Numbered from the stretch's first letter, positions 8,238 through 17,506 are shown. The stretch is DNA of 64,000 nt from Methanocella conradii HZ254 (GCF_000251105.1 NC_017034.1:1-64000); one strand, 5' to 3'. Notes: generated from the sequence alone by a model not told the origin. Program-made: numbers and translations.

Positions 8238-8309
8238 GGGCTCTTAACTCAGGGGTAGAGTGCTACGTTCGCAACGTAGATGCCGCGGGTTCAAATCCCG
8301 CAGAGTCCA
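8238..8309 (+). tRNA. tRNA-Ala (anticodon CGC)
   Basis: A 72-nt cloverleaf can be folded by eye. Acceptor GGGCTCT pairs with AGAGTCC (one G-U). The D stem is ACTC/GAGT. The anticodon stem CTACG/CGTAG encloses loop TTCGCAA, giving anticodon CGC, which reads the Ala codon GCG. The variable loop is ATGCC, and the T stem GCGGG/CCCGC has loop TTCAAAT. CCA is not encoded and there is no intron. A T-run at 8311-8319 serves as terminator. Confidence 0.95.
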
Positions 8310-8385
8310 CTTCTTTTTTAAACGGCGCACATTTTAAATACAATAGCATCCTTAAGGGTCTATTAAAATCTAGGCGCTGGTCCAT

Positions 8386-9351
8386 ATGGCGAAGGATAAT
8401 GGAAAAAGCCTAAAAAAGGCCACAAAAAAAGAGCCGACAAACTGGGCAAAGGCAGTGATACCGATTCTATTGGTCGTGATCATGCTCGGCTCCATATTCG
8501 CGTATGTGCTGAGCAATCCTGTTAATACGTCAAACACGTCCAAGACGACATCCAATGAAAAGCCCTTTAATAGCATCATGGACGGCCTCAAGCTACTCCC
8601 AGCAAACCTATCGAGCGCCAGGTATGCAGACCTCAAGGGCGACACGGTGTTGAGCCAGTACATGTACAACAATGCCTATCTGGCGCGGACGATACCGCCA
8701 TCGAAGACGTTTAGCGCCGACCCGCAGAAGGACATGCTGGCGATATACCCGCCGGGATACTTCGGCGACTTCCAGGAGCAATTCGTATCGCTGACCAGCT
8801 TTGGCTCATCGAGGATCAACTCGAGCTATACGGCATATGATGTGAACGGCCAGACCGTCGAAATGGTGAACAACAAGTATTTCTATACCCTTAATTTAAA
8901 GCCGGTCATAAGCGGCAGGATTGAGAACGTCGCGAAGGTGCTCGAATCCAGCGGCAACGAGAGCGCTTATAATGAATACTCGGACCTGTTCGAGGAGCTT
9001 AAGTGGAAGCAGATATCCACGGATAACGCTACCCTCGAGACCGTCGGAAAGTCGTGCAGCTACGCCTCAGCGGATAGGTACTATGCCGCGCTATGGCCTG
9101 CCGACCCTAAGAACTCGTCCCAGGACAGGCCGTACTCATACGTGGCGATAATACACGTAAACCACACCCTTGCCGATAGCGAGTATGCAGACCTCGCCTC
9201 GTACGGGGCCAGCATGACAAAGTACGGCTTCAGCTATTATAACGTCCAGGTCTATGACGACTACATAGTCATAGAGGCTGAGGGGAGCCTGGACGTGTGC
9301 ATGGACGACGCCCTCAACAGGTGGTCGTTCATAAAGTATAAGCTAAGCTAA
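8386..9351 (+). CDS. Membrane-anchored extracellular protein of unknown function
   Basis: No family recognised. 321 residues: a lysine-rich cytosolic start (MAKDNGKSLKKATKKE), one transmembrane anchor at about residues 24-43, a Ser/Thr/Asn-rich linker, and a soluble outer domain. The outer domain holds several N-glycosylation sequons (for example NLS, NSS, NES, NAT, NHT), as expected for an archaeal surface protein. There is no C-terminal membrane segment and no cysteine-rich motif. It stands alone downstream of tRNA-Ala and is convergent with hypD. No enzyme motif was seen, so I assign no function. Confidence 0.8.
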   Translation: MAKDNGKSLKKATKKEPTNWAKAVIPILLVVIMLGSIFAYVLSNPVNTSNTSKTTSNEKPFNSIMDGLKLLPANLSSARYADLKGDTVLSQYMYNNAYLARTIPPSKTFSADPQKDMLAIYPPGYFGDFQEQFVSLTSFGSSRINSSYTAYDVNGQTVEMVNNKYFYTLNLKPVISGRIENVAKVLESSGNESAYNEYSDLFEELKWKQISTDNATLETVGKSCSYASADRYYAALWPADPKNSSQDRPYSYVAIIHVNHTLADSEYADLASYGASMTKYGFSYYNVQVYDDYIVIEAEGSLDVCMDDALNRWSFIKYKLS

Positions 9352-9439
9352 AAATTTTTCAGATTTTTTCAATAATATATAAAAAATAGTAGTGTACTTT
9401 GTGAACGCTTTGTGTACATTGTGGTAAGATTAGTGGCGT

Positions 9440-10510
9440 TTATTTTGTGTTCTTTGCGGTAAATACCGATTTTACGGCCTTGCCATAGGTGTACCATATT
9501 CGACAGGCGCCCTCTGTGGACACCATGCACGCCCCCACGGGCTTGAGCGGCGTACAGGCCTTACCGAACAGCTTACAATCAACGGGATCCTTAACGCCCC
9601 TCAATATCTCGTTACACAGGCAGCCCCTGGTCTCGGCCCCGCCTTTTAGGGTAATCCCATACTTCTTGAGGGCGTCATACTTCTCGTATTGGGGCTTCAG
9701 CTTTAAGCCGCTCGACGGTATGACCGGGAAGCCCCGCCACATGATGTCGCATACTTCGAACACCTCGGATAGCATGCGCTTTGCCTTCAAGTTGCCCTCC
9801 TTTTTAACTGCGCTTGCGTAGGCGTTCTCCACCTCGGCCCTGCCCTCGACTATCTGCTTGACGAGCATGTACAGGCCATACATGACCTGCAGGGGCTCGA
9901 ATCCGGCTATGACCTGGGGCACCTTGAACTGCCCGTATTCCTCTGAGCCGCTTATCGTACAGACGTGGCCGGGAAGGAGGAAGCCTGATAGGTTTGCCTC
10001 TCCCTGCTCCATGAGCCACTTCATGGCGGGCGGGATGAGACGGTGGGAGACGAGAACTGAAAAGTTATCTGGGGGATTGGTGAGTAAAACGGCGGCCGTG
10101 GTGGGGGCGGTGGTCTCGAAGCCGACGGCCATGAACACGACCTCCCTGTCTGGATGCTCCCTGGCGTAGTCGGCGGCCTGGCTTATGCTCTGGACGATGT
10201 GGATGTCGCCCACCGAGTCGTATAATGAGGACTTAGTGCCGGGCACCCTTAGCAGATCCCCATACGTGCAGATAACCTTGCCTTTCTCGGCTAATTCGAC
10301 GATGGCGTCTATCTCTGCCTGGGGCGTCACACACACGGGGCAGCCCGGGCCCATGACAACCTTAACGTTCTTCGGCAAAAGGGAGCGTATGCCACTCTTC
10401 GTTATCGTGTACTCGTGCGTCCCGCAGACGTGCATTATCTTTATTTCCTTGCCCGCCGCAAGCTTTTCAATCTTATCGGCGAGCCCCCTCGCAATCTGTT
10501 CCTCCTGCAT
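9440..10510 (-). CDS. hypD: Hydrogenase maturation protein HypD
   Basis: Cytosolic Fe-S protein that, with HypC and HypE/F, assembles the Fe(CN)2CO unit of [NiFe]-hydrogenases. Conserved motifs are MHVCGTHEYTITKSGIR, GPGCPVCVTP and GFETTAPTTAA. The C-terminal cysteine set (RGCLCNEIL, CKLFGKACTPLKPVGACMV) includes the [4Fe-4S] ligands. Start at ATG 10510, one base after the nadA stop; an in-frame TTG at 10528 would overlap nadA and add six residues. It shares the minus-strand transcript with nadA. No other hyp genes are in the window. About 356 residues, normal. Confidence 0.95.
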   Translation of the reverse strand: MQEEQIARGLADKIEKLAAGKEIKIMHVCGTHEYTITKSGIRSLLPKNVKVVMGPGCPVCVTPQAEIDAIVELAEKGKVICTYGDLLRVPGTKSSLYDSVGDIHIVQSISQAADYAREHPDREVVFMAVGFETTAPTTAAVLLTNPPDNFSVLVSHRLIPPAMKWLMEQGEANLSGFLLPGHVCTISGSEEYGQFKVPQVIAGFEPLQVMYGLYMLVKQIVEGRAEVENAYASAVKKEGNLKAKRMLSEVFEVCDIMWRGFPVIPSSGLKLKPQYEKYDALKKYGITLKGGAETRGCLCNEILRGVKDPVDCKLFGKACTPLKPVGACMVSTEGACRIWYTYGKAVKSVFTAKNTK

Positions 10511-10511
10511 T

Positions 10512-11411
10512 TTATCGGCCCACTTCAAGCATCCTGTCCAATGCTTTTTTTGCCCTGGTACGAATATTTTCCGGTATGACTATCCTCGTCTTCATGTACC
10601 TCAGGCTATCCCTTACCGTTTCCAGCGAGTTCATCTTCATGTTTGGACACACGGCATAGGGGGATAGCGGATAATAGCGTATGCCAGGGTTTTCCTTCAT
10701 GAGGCGGTGAATGATGCCAGACTCCGTGCCTATTATCAGGTCTTTTCCTGTATTCTTTGCGTATTTTATCATGCCATCCGTCGAGAAGACTCCGTCGGCC
10801 ATGTCCACCACCTCGGGCCTGCACTCCGGGTGGACTATGACCTCGGCCCCGGGGTGCTCCATCTTAGCCACCAGCACGTCGCCCGCCGTGATGAGGTGAT
10901 GGGTGGGGCAGTAGCCCTGCCAGGCGTGTATCCTTTTTGAGGTGAACTTTTGTGCGTAATGGGCGAGGTTGCGGTCGGGCACGAATATGGCCTCGTCACC
11001 TTTGAGCGAGTTTACAACCTTTACGGCGTTCGAAGAGGTGCAGCAAACGTCGCTCTCCGCCTTGACCTCGGCGCTCGAGTTGACGTAGCAGACAACCTCG
11101 GCCCCGGGGTACTTATTTTTAAGCATTTTTACGTCGGCCGCCGTGATCATCCGCGCCATCGGGCATCCGGCCTCTGGCGCAGGGTTCAATACGATCTTAT
11201 CCGGGTTCAGGATGGCTGCGGACTCCGCCATGAAATCCACGCCGCAAAAGACTATGACCTCGGCCTCGCAATCCACGGCCTTCTGGCTCAGACCAAAAGA
11301 GTCGCCCACGTAGTCGGCAATGTCCTGGACCTCGCCCCGCTGGTAGTTATGGGCGAGGATGACGGCTCGCCTGGCCTTCTTAAGCTCAATTACCTCGTCA
11401 ATGATACTCAT
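10512..11411 (-). CDS. nadA: Quinolinate synthase NadA
   Basis: Condenses iminoaspartate with dihydroxyacetone phosphate to quinolinate in NAD synthesis, using one [4Fe-4S] cluster. AVILAHNYQ near the N-terminus, VFCGVDFMAE, CCTSSNAVKV, VHPECRPEV and the C-terminal CPNMKMN region give the three pseudo-domains and candidate cluster cysteines. About 299 residues, matching the archaeal short form. I chose ATG 11411; a TTG at 11438 would add nine residues. The downstream gene is hypD, one base away. The partner nadB and nadC are not in this window. Confidence 0.95.
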   Translation of the reverse strand: MSIIDEVIELKKARRAVILAHNYQRGEVQDIADYVGDSFGLSQKAVDCEAEVIVFCGVDFMAESAAILNPDKIVLNPAPEAGCPMARMITAADVKMLKNKYPGAEVVCYVNSSAEVKAESDVCCTSSNAVKVVNSLKGDEAIFVPDRNLAHYAQKFTSKRIHAWQGYCPTHHLITAGDVLVAKMEHPGAEVIVHPECRPEVVDMADGVFSTDGMIKYAKNTGKDLIIGTESGIIHRLMKENPGIRYYPLSPYAVCPNMKMNSLETVRDSLRYMKTRIVIPENIRTRAKKALDRMLEVGR

Positions 11412-11448
11412 ATACGTGGCAATACCATTTACCTGCAATTAATTAAAC

Positions 11449-12066
11449 TTATCCATGCGCGCCAGATAAAAGGTATAGTATGGGCCCGGTGACGAACGTC
11501 TCGATAAAAGCGGCTAAAAACAGGAGGGGAAATATCCAGGTGAAGTATATCAGCAGGCTTTCTATTAGCTTATCGGCGAGCCTCTCCTTTTTTCCGAGCA
11601 GCGCCTTAAGGGCGGCGACGCCCAGGTTAAGGCCCATCGCGGCCGAGAGGAACACCATGGGAAGCTCGATGACGCCATGAGGCGCCATGCCGGCGACCAC
11701 GTAGAGCAGGCCTGAAGTCTTCATGGTCACGCCGATGACTATGCCCAGGATGATGCCATTTGCCAGCATGAAAAATATGGGAGCCAACCCTAGTAATGGC
11801 CCCAGCACTATGACTAGCAGGCACTTCACGGCATTGTTGACGAATATGCCAAGCATGAGGCCGATGGGCGAGAGCTCCTTGAGAGGCGACACCTCCTCCT
11901 TGAAGCTCGATATCACAGTATTCCCTATTTCGGGCATGCCTGCGGCCAGGTAGCCGATGCTAAAGAATGCCACGAAAATCAGGATGACTGCCAGCAAATA
12001 ATATCTCAGTTTCCATGCGTATCTTAAAAATGTAACTGGGCCGGGTACCTTAATGCTCAACGCCAT
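11449..12066 (-). CDS. SpoIIM-family (DUF95) integral membrane protein
   Basis: 205 residues with about five membrane helices. The region NGIILGIVIGVTM...APHGVIELPMVFLSAAMGLNLG is the family hallmark (the PHGxxElP motif in a membrane re-entrant context). The family takes its name from sporulation, but archaeal members have no known function and occur in many genomes. GAGGAG abuts the annotated ATG, so translation may actually begin at the TTG two codons later (12060), where spacing is better. It lies upstream of nadA on the same strand with a short gap. Confidence 0.8.
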   Translation of the reverse strand: MALSIKVPGPVTFLRYAWKLRYYLLAVILIFVAFFSIGYLAAGMPEIGNTVISSFKEEVSPLKELSPIGLMLGIFVNNAVKCLLVIVLGPLLGLAPIFFMLANGIILGIVIGVTMKTSGLLYVVAGMAPHGVIELPMVFLSAAMGLNLGVAALKALLGKKERLADKLIESLLIYFTWIFPLLFLAAFIETFVTGPILYLLSGAHG

Positions 12067-12155
12067 CTCCTCAAGATGTATGTATGTTTTAATTTGCGCC
12101 TATTATATATTATTTTATTGGATGAGCGAAGCGAGATACGAGAGCAATGCGCCGG

Positions 12156-12989
12156 TCACGAATGCACGAACACCAGCTCCAGGGTATTCCTTATTCCAGG
12201 CCCGAAGCCCAGCACGAGCAGCACGAACTTGAGTACATAATAGAGATCTTTCTCCTCGACGAAGTACCTCTCGATAAGGTATACGACTGGTATGAAGACG
12301 GCCAGCTTGAGGGCGTACATGATGAACGCCGTGTTAAACATGCCTATGAAGAACACGGGGACGACGTGCTTCTCGGCGAACCCTCCCACGATGTCGATTG
12401 CGGTGAATGTCGAGGAGGCGTCGAACATGTGGGCGCCAAGGATGGCGACGTTCATGGGCATCGTTAGGAAGCCTATCTTAAAGTGACGGACCAGCAAGTA
12501 TATGGCCCCTGTGAAGGTGAATGCAAGAGAGACGACCACGATGGGCGCCCACCATACCGAGATGGGCTGCGTCAGCAGCAATGCCGCAAAGACTAGTATG
12601 ATGCCCGCTATCCCCGCCCAGAAGAAGGGCTTAGAGTAGTCCCCGATCATGCCGGAACGCTCCAGGTACAGGCATACGAGAAGCGCCAGAAGCGTGATGA
12701 GGAACGCCAGAACGTATACCAGAGGCGTGATGAACATATAGCTTAGCGGGGGGGATAAAAGGTGGACGTCCTCCAGGTTGCGGAGCGACGCCCCGAGGAT
12801 TATGAAGGGGGACGTGGCCATTATGAGGCGCTCATCCACCTTAAGCTTGAGAAAGGCCATTAACTTTAATATGGCAAAAAGGCTTATACCAAGGATAATA
12901 GCGTAGGTAAGCGTATTTACCGCGTTGTAGCCTTCGTTATAAACAATGGGATCGATGTAGTACCTGCCTACGAAAGAGCCGATGTCCAT
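12156..12989 (-). CDS. DUF63-family polytopic membrane protein
   Basis: 277 residues with about seven to eight transmembrane helices. The start FVGRYYIDPIVYNEGYN, the central SLRNLEDVHLL and the segment GAHMFDASSTFTAIDIVGG are typical of the archaeal DUF63 family as I remember it. Function unknown; the conserved His, Asp and Asn residues inside the membrane region suggest an enzyme or transporter, but that is inference. Divergent from the G1P dehydrogenase gene with about 70 bp between them. Confidence 0.8.
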   Translation of the reverse strand: MDIGSFVGRYYIDPIVYNEGYNAVNTLTYAIILGISLFAILKLMAFLKLKVDERLIMATSPFIILGASLRNLEDVHLLSPPLSYMFITPLVYVLAFLITLLALLVCLYLERSGMIGDYSKPFFWAGIAGIILVFAALLLTQPISVWWAPIVVVSLAFTFTGAIYLLVRHFKIGFLTMPMNVAILGAHMFDASSTFTAIDIVGGFAEKHVVPVFFIGMFNTAFIMYALKLAVFIPVVYLIERYFVEEKDLYYVLKFVLLVLGFGPGIRNTLELVFVHS

Positions 12990-13057
12990 GATAAGCCACC
13001 TGGGGTGTCTATACGGGCGAACTTGACATAAATGTATCTAAGCATAGCGAGAAGTGG

Positions 13058-14095
13058 ATGCAGCTTCCCCGGAACGTGATAGCCGGGCCTGGAGCCATAG
13101 AAAGCGTGGGCCCGATATGTAAGACTATGCGCCTTAAAGGAAGGGCGCTGATAGTGACGGGCAACACCACGAAGCACATCGCCGGGGACGCAGTTGCCGA
13201 AAGCCTGAAGAGGAGCGGATATGACGTGGGCTTCATCGTCGTGGAGGACGCGACCGTGAAGAGCGTGCAGAAGGCGAGGAAGGCTGCAAGGGAGATGAAG
13301 GCAGACTTTTTGCTGGGCGTAGGGGGCGGCAAGTCCATCGACATCGCCAAGCTCGCCTCCACGCAGCTAGACCTTAATTTCATCAGCGTCCCCACCGCGG
13401 CGTCCCACGACGGGATAGCTTCCTCGAGGGCGTCCATCATCCAGAACGGCAGGTCGGTGTCCAGGCAGGCAGAGGCGCCACTATGCGTCATAGCCGACAC
13501 GGACATCATCATGAAGTCCCCGTACAGGCTTTTGGCGGCAGGGTGCGGCGACATCATATCGAATTACACCGCAGTCCTGGACTGGCGGCTTGCGGCCAGG
13601 CTGAGGAACGTGTACATATCCGAGTACTCAGCGGCCCTCTCCGAGATGACCGCCCGCATGGTGATCGATTACGCCCACCAGATTAAGCCGGGCCTGGAAG
13701 AATCGGTCCGCCTGGTGGTAAAGGCGCTGGTATCATCGAGCGTCGCCATGAGCATAGCCGGCTCTTCAGCCCCGGCGAGCGGCAGCGAGCATAAGTTCTC
13801 CCACATGCTCGACCAGATAGCGCCGAAGCCTGCCCTCCATGGCGAGCAGTGCGGCGTGGGCACCATCATGATGACGTATCTGCATGGCGGAGACTGGCAG
13901 AGGATAAGGGATGCGCTTAAGACCATCGGCGCCCCCACGACTGCCAAAGAGCTGGGTATAGGCGAGAAATACATCATCGAGGCGCTAATGAAGGCCCATA
14001 AGGTCAGGCCTGAGCGGTATACCATTCTTGGCGATAAGGATTTACCATATGACGCGGCGGTGAACATCGCCAGAACCACAAAGGTCATAGAATAA
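13058..14095 (+). CDS. egsA: sn-glycerol-1-phosphate dehydrogenase
   Basis: Reduces dihydroxyacetone phosphate to sn-glycerol-1-phosphate, the step that sets the stereochemistry of archaeal ether lipids. [14 protein letters not shown] at the start, the NAD(P)-binding [12 protein letters not shown], and [18 protein letters not shown] with the active-site region are diagnostic. Metal ligands are expected around [15 protein letters not shown] and the HGEQCGVGT histidine. 345 residues, full length. The coding frame could extend upstream without a good start codon, so ATG 13058 is used. Single gene. Confidence 0.95.
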   Translation: MQLPRNVIAGPGAIESVGPICKTMRLKGRALIVTGNTTKHIAGDAVAESLKRSGYDVGFIVVEDATVKSVQKARKAAREMKADFLLGVGGGKSIDIAKLASTQLDLNFISVPTAASHDGIASSRASIIQNGRSVSRQAEAPLCVIADTDIIMKSPYRLLAAGCGDIISNYTAVLDWRLAARLRNVYISEYSAALSEMTARMVIDYAHQIKPGLEESVRLVVKALVSSSVAMSIAGSSAPASGSEHKFSHMLDQIAPKPALHGEQCGVGTIMMTYLHGGDWQRIRDALKTIGAPTTAKELGIGEKYIIEALMKAHKVRPERYTILGDKDLPYDAAVNIARTTKVIE

Positions 14096-14150
14096 AAAGC
14101 CAAATGGCGCTCTTCCTCTTTTCCTGAATGCCCCTTAGTTCCCGTCCAGC

Positions 14151-15698
14151 ATGAAGTTCGGAGGGCAGAAGGATTTTAAGGTCATAGCATATATGGGAAT
14201 GGGAAAGAGCATGAAGGGAAAGGCGCCGCTACTACTGGTTATCCTATTGCTCGTGTTGCCCGCCGGGGCGCTGGCCCAATCGTCCGGAGACATGACCATA
14301 CCTGATTACGTGTTCTCTCATAAGACGCTGGACATCTCCGTATCCCCCACCAGTTTCGCGTTTAATGACTCTCACGCGAGCCGGACGCTCTCCATCGTAG
14401 TGAAGAACCCCACGGATTCCAGCATGGATGTATACCTTGCCATATACAGGGATGAGCGATGGGATTTGCTTGAGAGGCTAGGAAGCGTGGAGGCGGGGGC
14501 CGAGAAGGCCTTTGATTATCCTATCAGCTTCACGTATAGCGGAAAGACAGAGGAGAAAGACAAGCTTGGAATAGTGGGCAAGACCTACAAGGGATACATT
14601 GGGGCAGCATTCTCCATAACGGAGAACTGGTCGAGCTATGAGGACGCCCTAAAGTCTACGCTATCCTTCTTCGGGGTGATCTTGGCTGCAGTCTTGCTCG
14701 GAGTCCTCGCGATAATAATGGCTGGCGTCGTATCGATGGCCTTGCACATGGAGAATCCGGATGGCGAGTACACCTTAAGGACGCTTTTCTTCCCCATCAT
14801 GAAAATGCGACCATGGGCCGAGCGCATAGCCGACATAGCCATCAACCCATTCTTCTGGGTCCTGGAGCTTGCCCTGGGGGCCATACTCGTCATGCTCATA
14901 CTATTATTCGCGCTCTACGAGGTCCGCCCTGACATAGGCTGGCTAATATTTTTAATAGGCGGAGTGGCCGCGGTGTTCATGCCCGTGGTATTTTTAGTGA
15001 TCGGATGGCTCGCCGACTACTATGAGCGGGAGCCGTTCAGGTTCATCCTGGGCATGTTCATGTGGGGCGTCATGGCCACGTTTTTCGCCTTCTTCATAAA
15101 CACCACGTTCTCGCTCTTCGCAGGGCTTGTTCTCAGTGCAGGGGTAGCATCGCTGCTCTTAGCGGTTTTTGTCGCCCCGGTTGTGGAAGAGGTTGCAAAG
15201 GGTACAGGGTTGCTCATCCTGTCGGGGCACCACGATTACGACAACGCGTTTGACGGCATCATCTTCGGCTTCGCAATCGGCATGGGCTTCGCCTTCATCG
15301 AGAACTGGCTTTACTTCGCGACTAATGCAAGCCCCATCGTGGTGGGGGGGCTTGGGGAGTGGACTTATAACATATTGTACAGGTCTTTCCTTTGCTCGCT
15401 TGCACACGGCTGCTTCACGGGGGCTACGGGTGGGATTGTAGGATTCATCAAGGGGTGGCGAAAGAATAGAGGCTTTGAGATTCTGGGCTTTTTCCTTGGC
15501 CTGCCCATAGCCATAGTGCTTCACGGCACGTTCAATCTGATGGCCGTCATAGACTCTATAATGCAGACCGCCCTCGGCGTGCCCGTGCCCATCTTCGACC
15601 CGATGCTGACCATAGCCGTAACCGTAATATACATATGCGTTGGCGCTTATCTTCAGTTAAAGATGAGGGATAGGCTAAAAAGCCATGACATGAGGTGA
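14151..15698 (+). CDS. PrsW-type intramembrane protease with extracytoplasmic N-terminal domain
   Basis: 515 residues. A hydrophobic signal segment (APLLLVILLLVLPAGALA) is followed by a beta-rich outer domain (residues about 45-165), then eight or so membrane helices. The PrsW/CPBP-related motif VAPVVEEVAKGTGLL holds the paired glutamates, with DGIIFGFAIGMGFAFIEN and the histidines in SLAHGCF and VLHGTFN completing the active-site set. Family members cleave anti-sigma-like or other membrane proteins; archaeal substrates are unknown. The start may be an internal Met (14193 or 14211) closer to the signal segment. A 45-residue gene follows after 5 bp. Confidence 0.85.
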   Translation: MKFGGQKDFKVIAYMGMGKSMKGKAPLLLVILLLVLPAGALAQSSGDMTIPDYVFSHKTLDISVSPTSFAFNDSHASRTLSIVVKNPTDSSMDVYLAIYRDERWDLLERLGSVEAGAEKAFDYPISFTYSGKTEEKDKLGIVGKTYKGYIGAAFSITENWSSYEDALKSTLSFFGVILAAVLLGVLAIIMAGVVSMALHMENPDGEYTLRTLFFPIMKMRPWAERIADIAINPFFWVLELALGAILVMLILLFALYEVRPDIGWLIFLIGGVAAVFMPVVFLVIGWLADYYEREPFRFILGMFMWGVMATFFAFFINTTFSLFAGLVLSAGVASLLLAVFVAPVVEEVAKGTGLLILSGHHDYDNAFDGIIFGFAIGMGFAFIENWLYFATNASPIVVGGLGEWTYNILYRSFLCSLAHGCFTGATGGIVGFIKGWRKNRGFEILGFFLGLPIAIVLHGTFNLMAVIDSIMQTALGVPVPIFDPMLTIAVTVIYICVGAYLQLKMRDRLKSHDMR

Positions 15699-15703
15699 TA
15701 CCT

Positions 15704-15841
15704 ATGCCCGTGAGCAAGAAGCAGATGGAGAAGCTGAGGAAGGAGCAGAAGGCGAAGGCGGAGGAACTGGCCAGGCAGGCGGCCGCGGGCAGCGCCTCAG
15801 CAGCCAAGAAGCTTAAGAAGCTTGAGAAAAAACTGAAGTAG
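15704..15841 (+). CDS. 45-residue highly charged small protein
   Basis: ATG at 15704 is preceded by GAGGTGAT at good spacing, and the frame runs to TAG at 15841. The product is almost entirely Lys, Glu, Ala and Leu (starts MPVSKKQMEKLRKEQ, ends KKLKKLEKKLK) and should form one amphipathic helix or coiled coil. It lies 5 bp after the PrsW-type protease gene, so it is probably co-translated with it. No family recognised. Possible roles are a nucleic-acid or membrane-surface binder or a regulator of the protease; none can be shown from sequence. Confidence 0.65.
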   Translation: MPVSKKQMEKLRKEQKAKAEELARQAAAGSASAAKKLKKLEKKLK

Positions 15842-15885
15842 TTTTTCGAAGGCCCTGAAAAATTAAAAAGGGATGTTAAAAAAGG

Positions 15886-16275
15886 TCATATACCACAGAT
15901 GGATGCGCAATACTGTGGGCTATAGCCGATGCTAACGCAGTTCCAGTATGGGCATATGCCGCCGCCCCAGCTACCCCCCCATGGGTAGCTGCCGCCCCAC
16001 CAGCCGCCCCAGCCGGGCCTGTTATCCCAGCCGCCTCCATGCCACTGTCCTCCGCCACCCATCCACTGTCCTCCACCACCCATCCACTGTCCTCCGCCTC
16101 CATGCCACTGTCCTCCACCACCCATCCACTGTCCTCCGCCACCCATGCCGCCACCCATGCCGCCACCCATGCCGCCACGCCCATCCCTGGCGAGGGCTAT
16201 CGGCGTGAGCACGAGCACGCTCGCAATCGTGACCAAAATGGCCATTATGGTTACGCGTCTCCAATCCATCTTCAT
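15886..16275 (-). CDS. Exported glycine-rich repeat protein (GGGGQW[M/H])
   Basis: 129 residues. A short basic start (MKMDWRRV) and hydrophobic segment ending in IALA make a signal peptide or anchor. Then MGGG repeats and five consecutive heptads of the type GGGGQWM or GGGGQWH, encoded by 21-bp DNA repeats (about 16030-16155). A Trp/Gly-rich segment follows, with a four-cysteine C-terminus (CPYWNC and CASIC). No enzyme motif. The Gly/Trp/His spacing recalls metal-binding octarepeats such as those of the prion protein; surface adhesion or structural roles are equally possible. Convergent with the PrsW-type protease and its 45-residue neighbour. Confidence 0.75.
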   Translation of the reverse strand: MKMDWRRVTIMAILVTIASVLVLTPIALARDGRGGMGGGMGGGMGGGGQWMGGGGQWHGGGGQWMGGGGQWMGGGGQWHGGGWDNRPGWGGWWGGSYPWGGSWGGGICPYWNCVSIGYSPQYCASICGI

Positions 16276-16597
16276 CTTTAAACACCCAAAAAACAGACGA
16301 CTAAGCCCCTCTAAAAAGTGACGTACATAAAAATCGATGGGATGGGTGATACGGGCGGTGTAAGGCCGGATTACAGGGCTAAAATCACTACTTTTATACA
16401 GTACTGCCTATATCGTCTCTGAAAATCAAAGCAGCTTACTGTGGGCGATTATAGGCCGGATACGATGGCAAATTAGCATAAGCGCTCGGCGCGCCCACAA
16501 AAATACTTTCAGTTAGCTTTAATTCCGTTTATATAGTAATGAGGCCCATCTACCATTGTCTCCCACCCATGTAAAACAGGAGACTTGAGGTAAAGCT
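16276..16597. other. Intergenic region with a hairpin and the RPA promoter
   Basis: No credible gene in these 322 bases. Two related stretches sharing AGGCCGGAT (near 16362 and 16453) are present. TGTGGGCG (16440-16447) can pair with CGCCCACA (16492-16499) around a 44-base loop. The RPA operon promoter follows: TTTATATAG at 16528-16536 and the ribosome site GAGGT just before ATG 16598. The divergent promoter of the glycine-rich protein must lie at the left end. Confidence 0.6.
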
Positions 16598-17506
16598 ATG
16601 GTAAAGGAACTAGCCAAGGAAATGAGGAAAAAGTTCTCCGAGCTGGGCGCCGACGTGCCTCAGAAGGAGATCGAGGCGAAGCTCGACCTCCTCGTGAACC
16701 AGTACAAGGTGCCCGAGGAGGAGGCAAAAAGGACCGTTTTTAATCAGTATGTGAGAGACCTGAATTTATCGAAACCTTCAAGCGACTCTCCGCTCACCAA
16801 GATAAAGGACATAACGAGCGATGGCAAGTGGATCTCGCTGAAGGCGAAGGTCGTACAGCTATGGGAGAACGAGAAGGCATCCATCTCCCAGATAGGGCTG
16901 CTCGGGGACGATACGGGGACGATCAAGTTCGTTTGTTTCACCAAGTCGGACCTTCCGCCCGTGGAGGAGGGCAAGAGCTATGTTTTCAAGAACGTGATCA
17001 CGGACTCCTGGCAGGGCCGGTTCTCGGTCAAGCTGAACAAGTCGACGGTGATCATTCCTTCAGAAAACGTCGAGGTCGCCAGCAACGATGTTACGATGAC
17101 AGGCGCCATCGTGGACGTGCAGTCCGGCAGCGGCCTGGTGAAGCGCTGCCCCGAGTGTAACCGCATCCTGGTAAAAGGCGCGTGCGTCGACCACGGCAAG
17201 CAGGAGGGCGAATACGACCTCAGGGTTAAGGCGGTCATAGACGACGGGAAGGCCGCCCAGGATATCATATTAAACCAGGAGCTTACTTATAAAATCACCG
17301 GCATAGACGTCAAGGTCGCCAAAAAGATGGCCATGGACGCGGTGGACCCGGGCGTGGTTCTCGACGAGATCAAGCGCATACTGCTCGGCAAGTACTTCAC
17401 CGTAAAGGGGCCTGTTTTGGGCAGCCGTTACCTGCTAGTAAAGGACATGCAGCGAGCTCCTCTTATGGACGGGAATCCAATAATCCAAAAGGTGGAGGGG
17501 ATATAA
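16598..17506 (+). CDS. Replication protein A (single-stranded DNA-binding)
   Basis: Binds single-stranded DNA in replication and repair. 302 residues. A helical N-terminal stretch is followed by an OB fold starting near residue 65 (LTKIKDITSDGKWISLKAKVVQLWE, then IGLLGDDTGTIKFVCF), the classical RPA OB pattern. A second region from about 170 carries a zinc-type motif RCPECNRILVKGACVDHG (Cys-x2-Cys...Cys-x2-His). Start fixed by GAGGT upstream. The downstream gene begins on the next base after the stop, the usual RPA / RPA-associated protein pair of Euryarchaeota. Confidence 0.93.
   Translation: MVKELAKEMRKKFSELGADVPQKEIEAKLDLLVNQYKVPEEEAKRTVFNQYVRDLNLSKPSSDSPLTKIKDITSDGKWISLKAKVVQLWENEKASISQIGLLGDDTGTIKFVCFTKSDLPPVEEGKSYVFKNVITDSWQGRFSVKLNKSTVIIPSENVEVASNDVTMTGAIVDVQSGSGLVKRCPECNRILVKGACVDHGKQEGEYDLRVKAVIDDGKAAQDIILNQELTYKITGIDVKVAKKMAMDAVDPGVVLDEIKRILLGKYFTVKGPVLGSRYLLVKDMQRAPLMDGNPIIQKVEGI

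Noticed and set aside
8238..8309. tRNA-Ala as an integration site for a mobile island
   Set aside because: No integrase gene and no repeat of the tRNA 3' end were found nearby.
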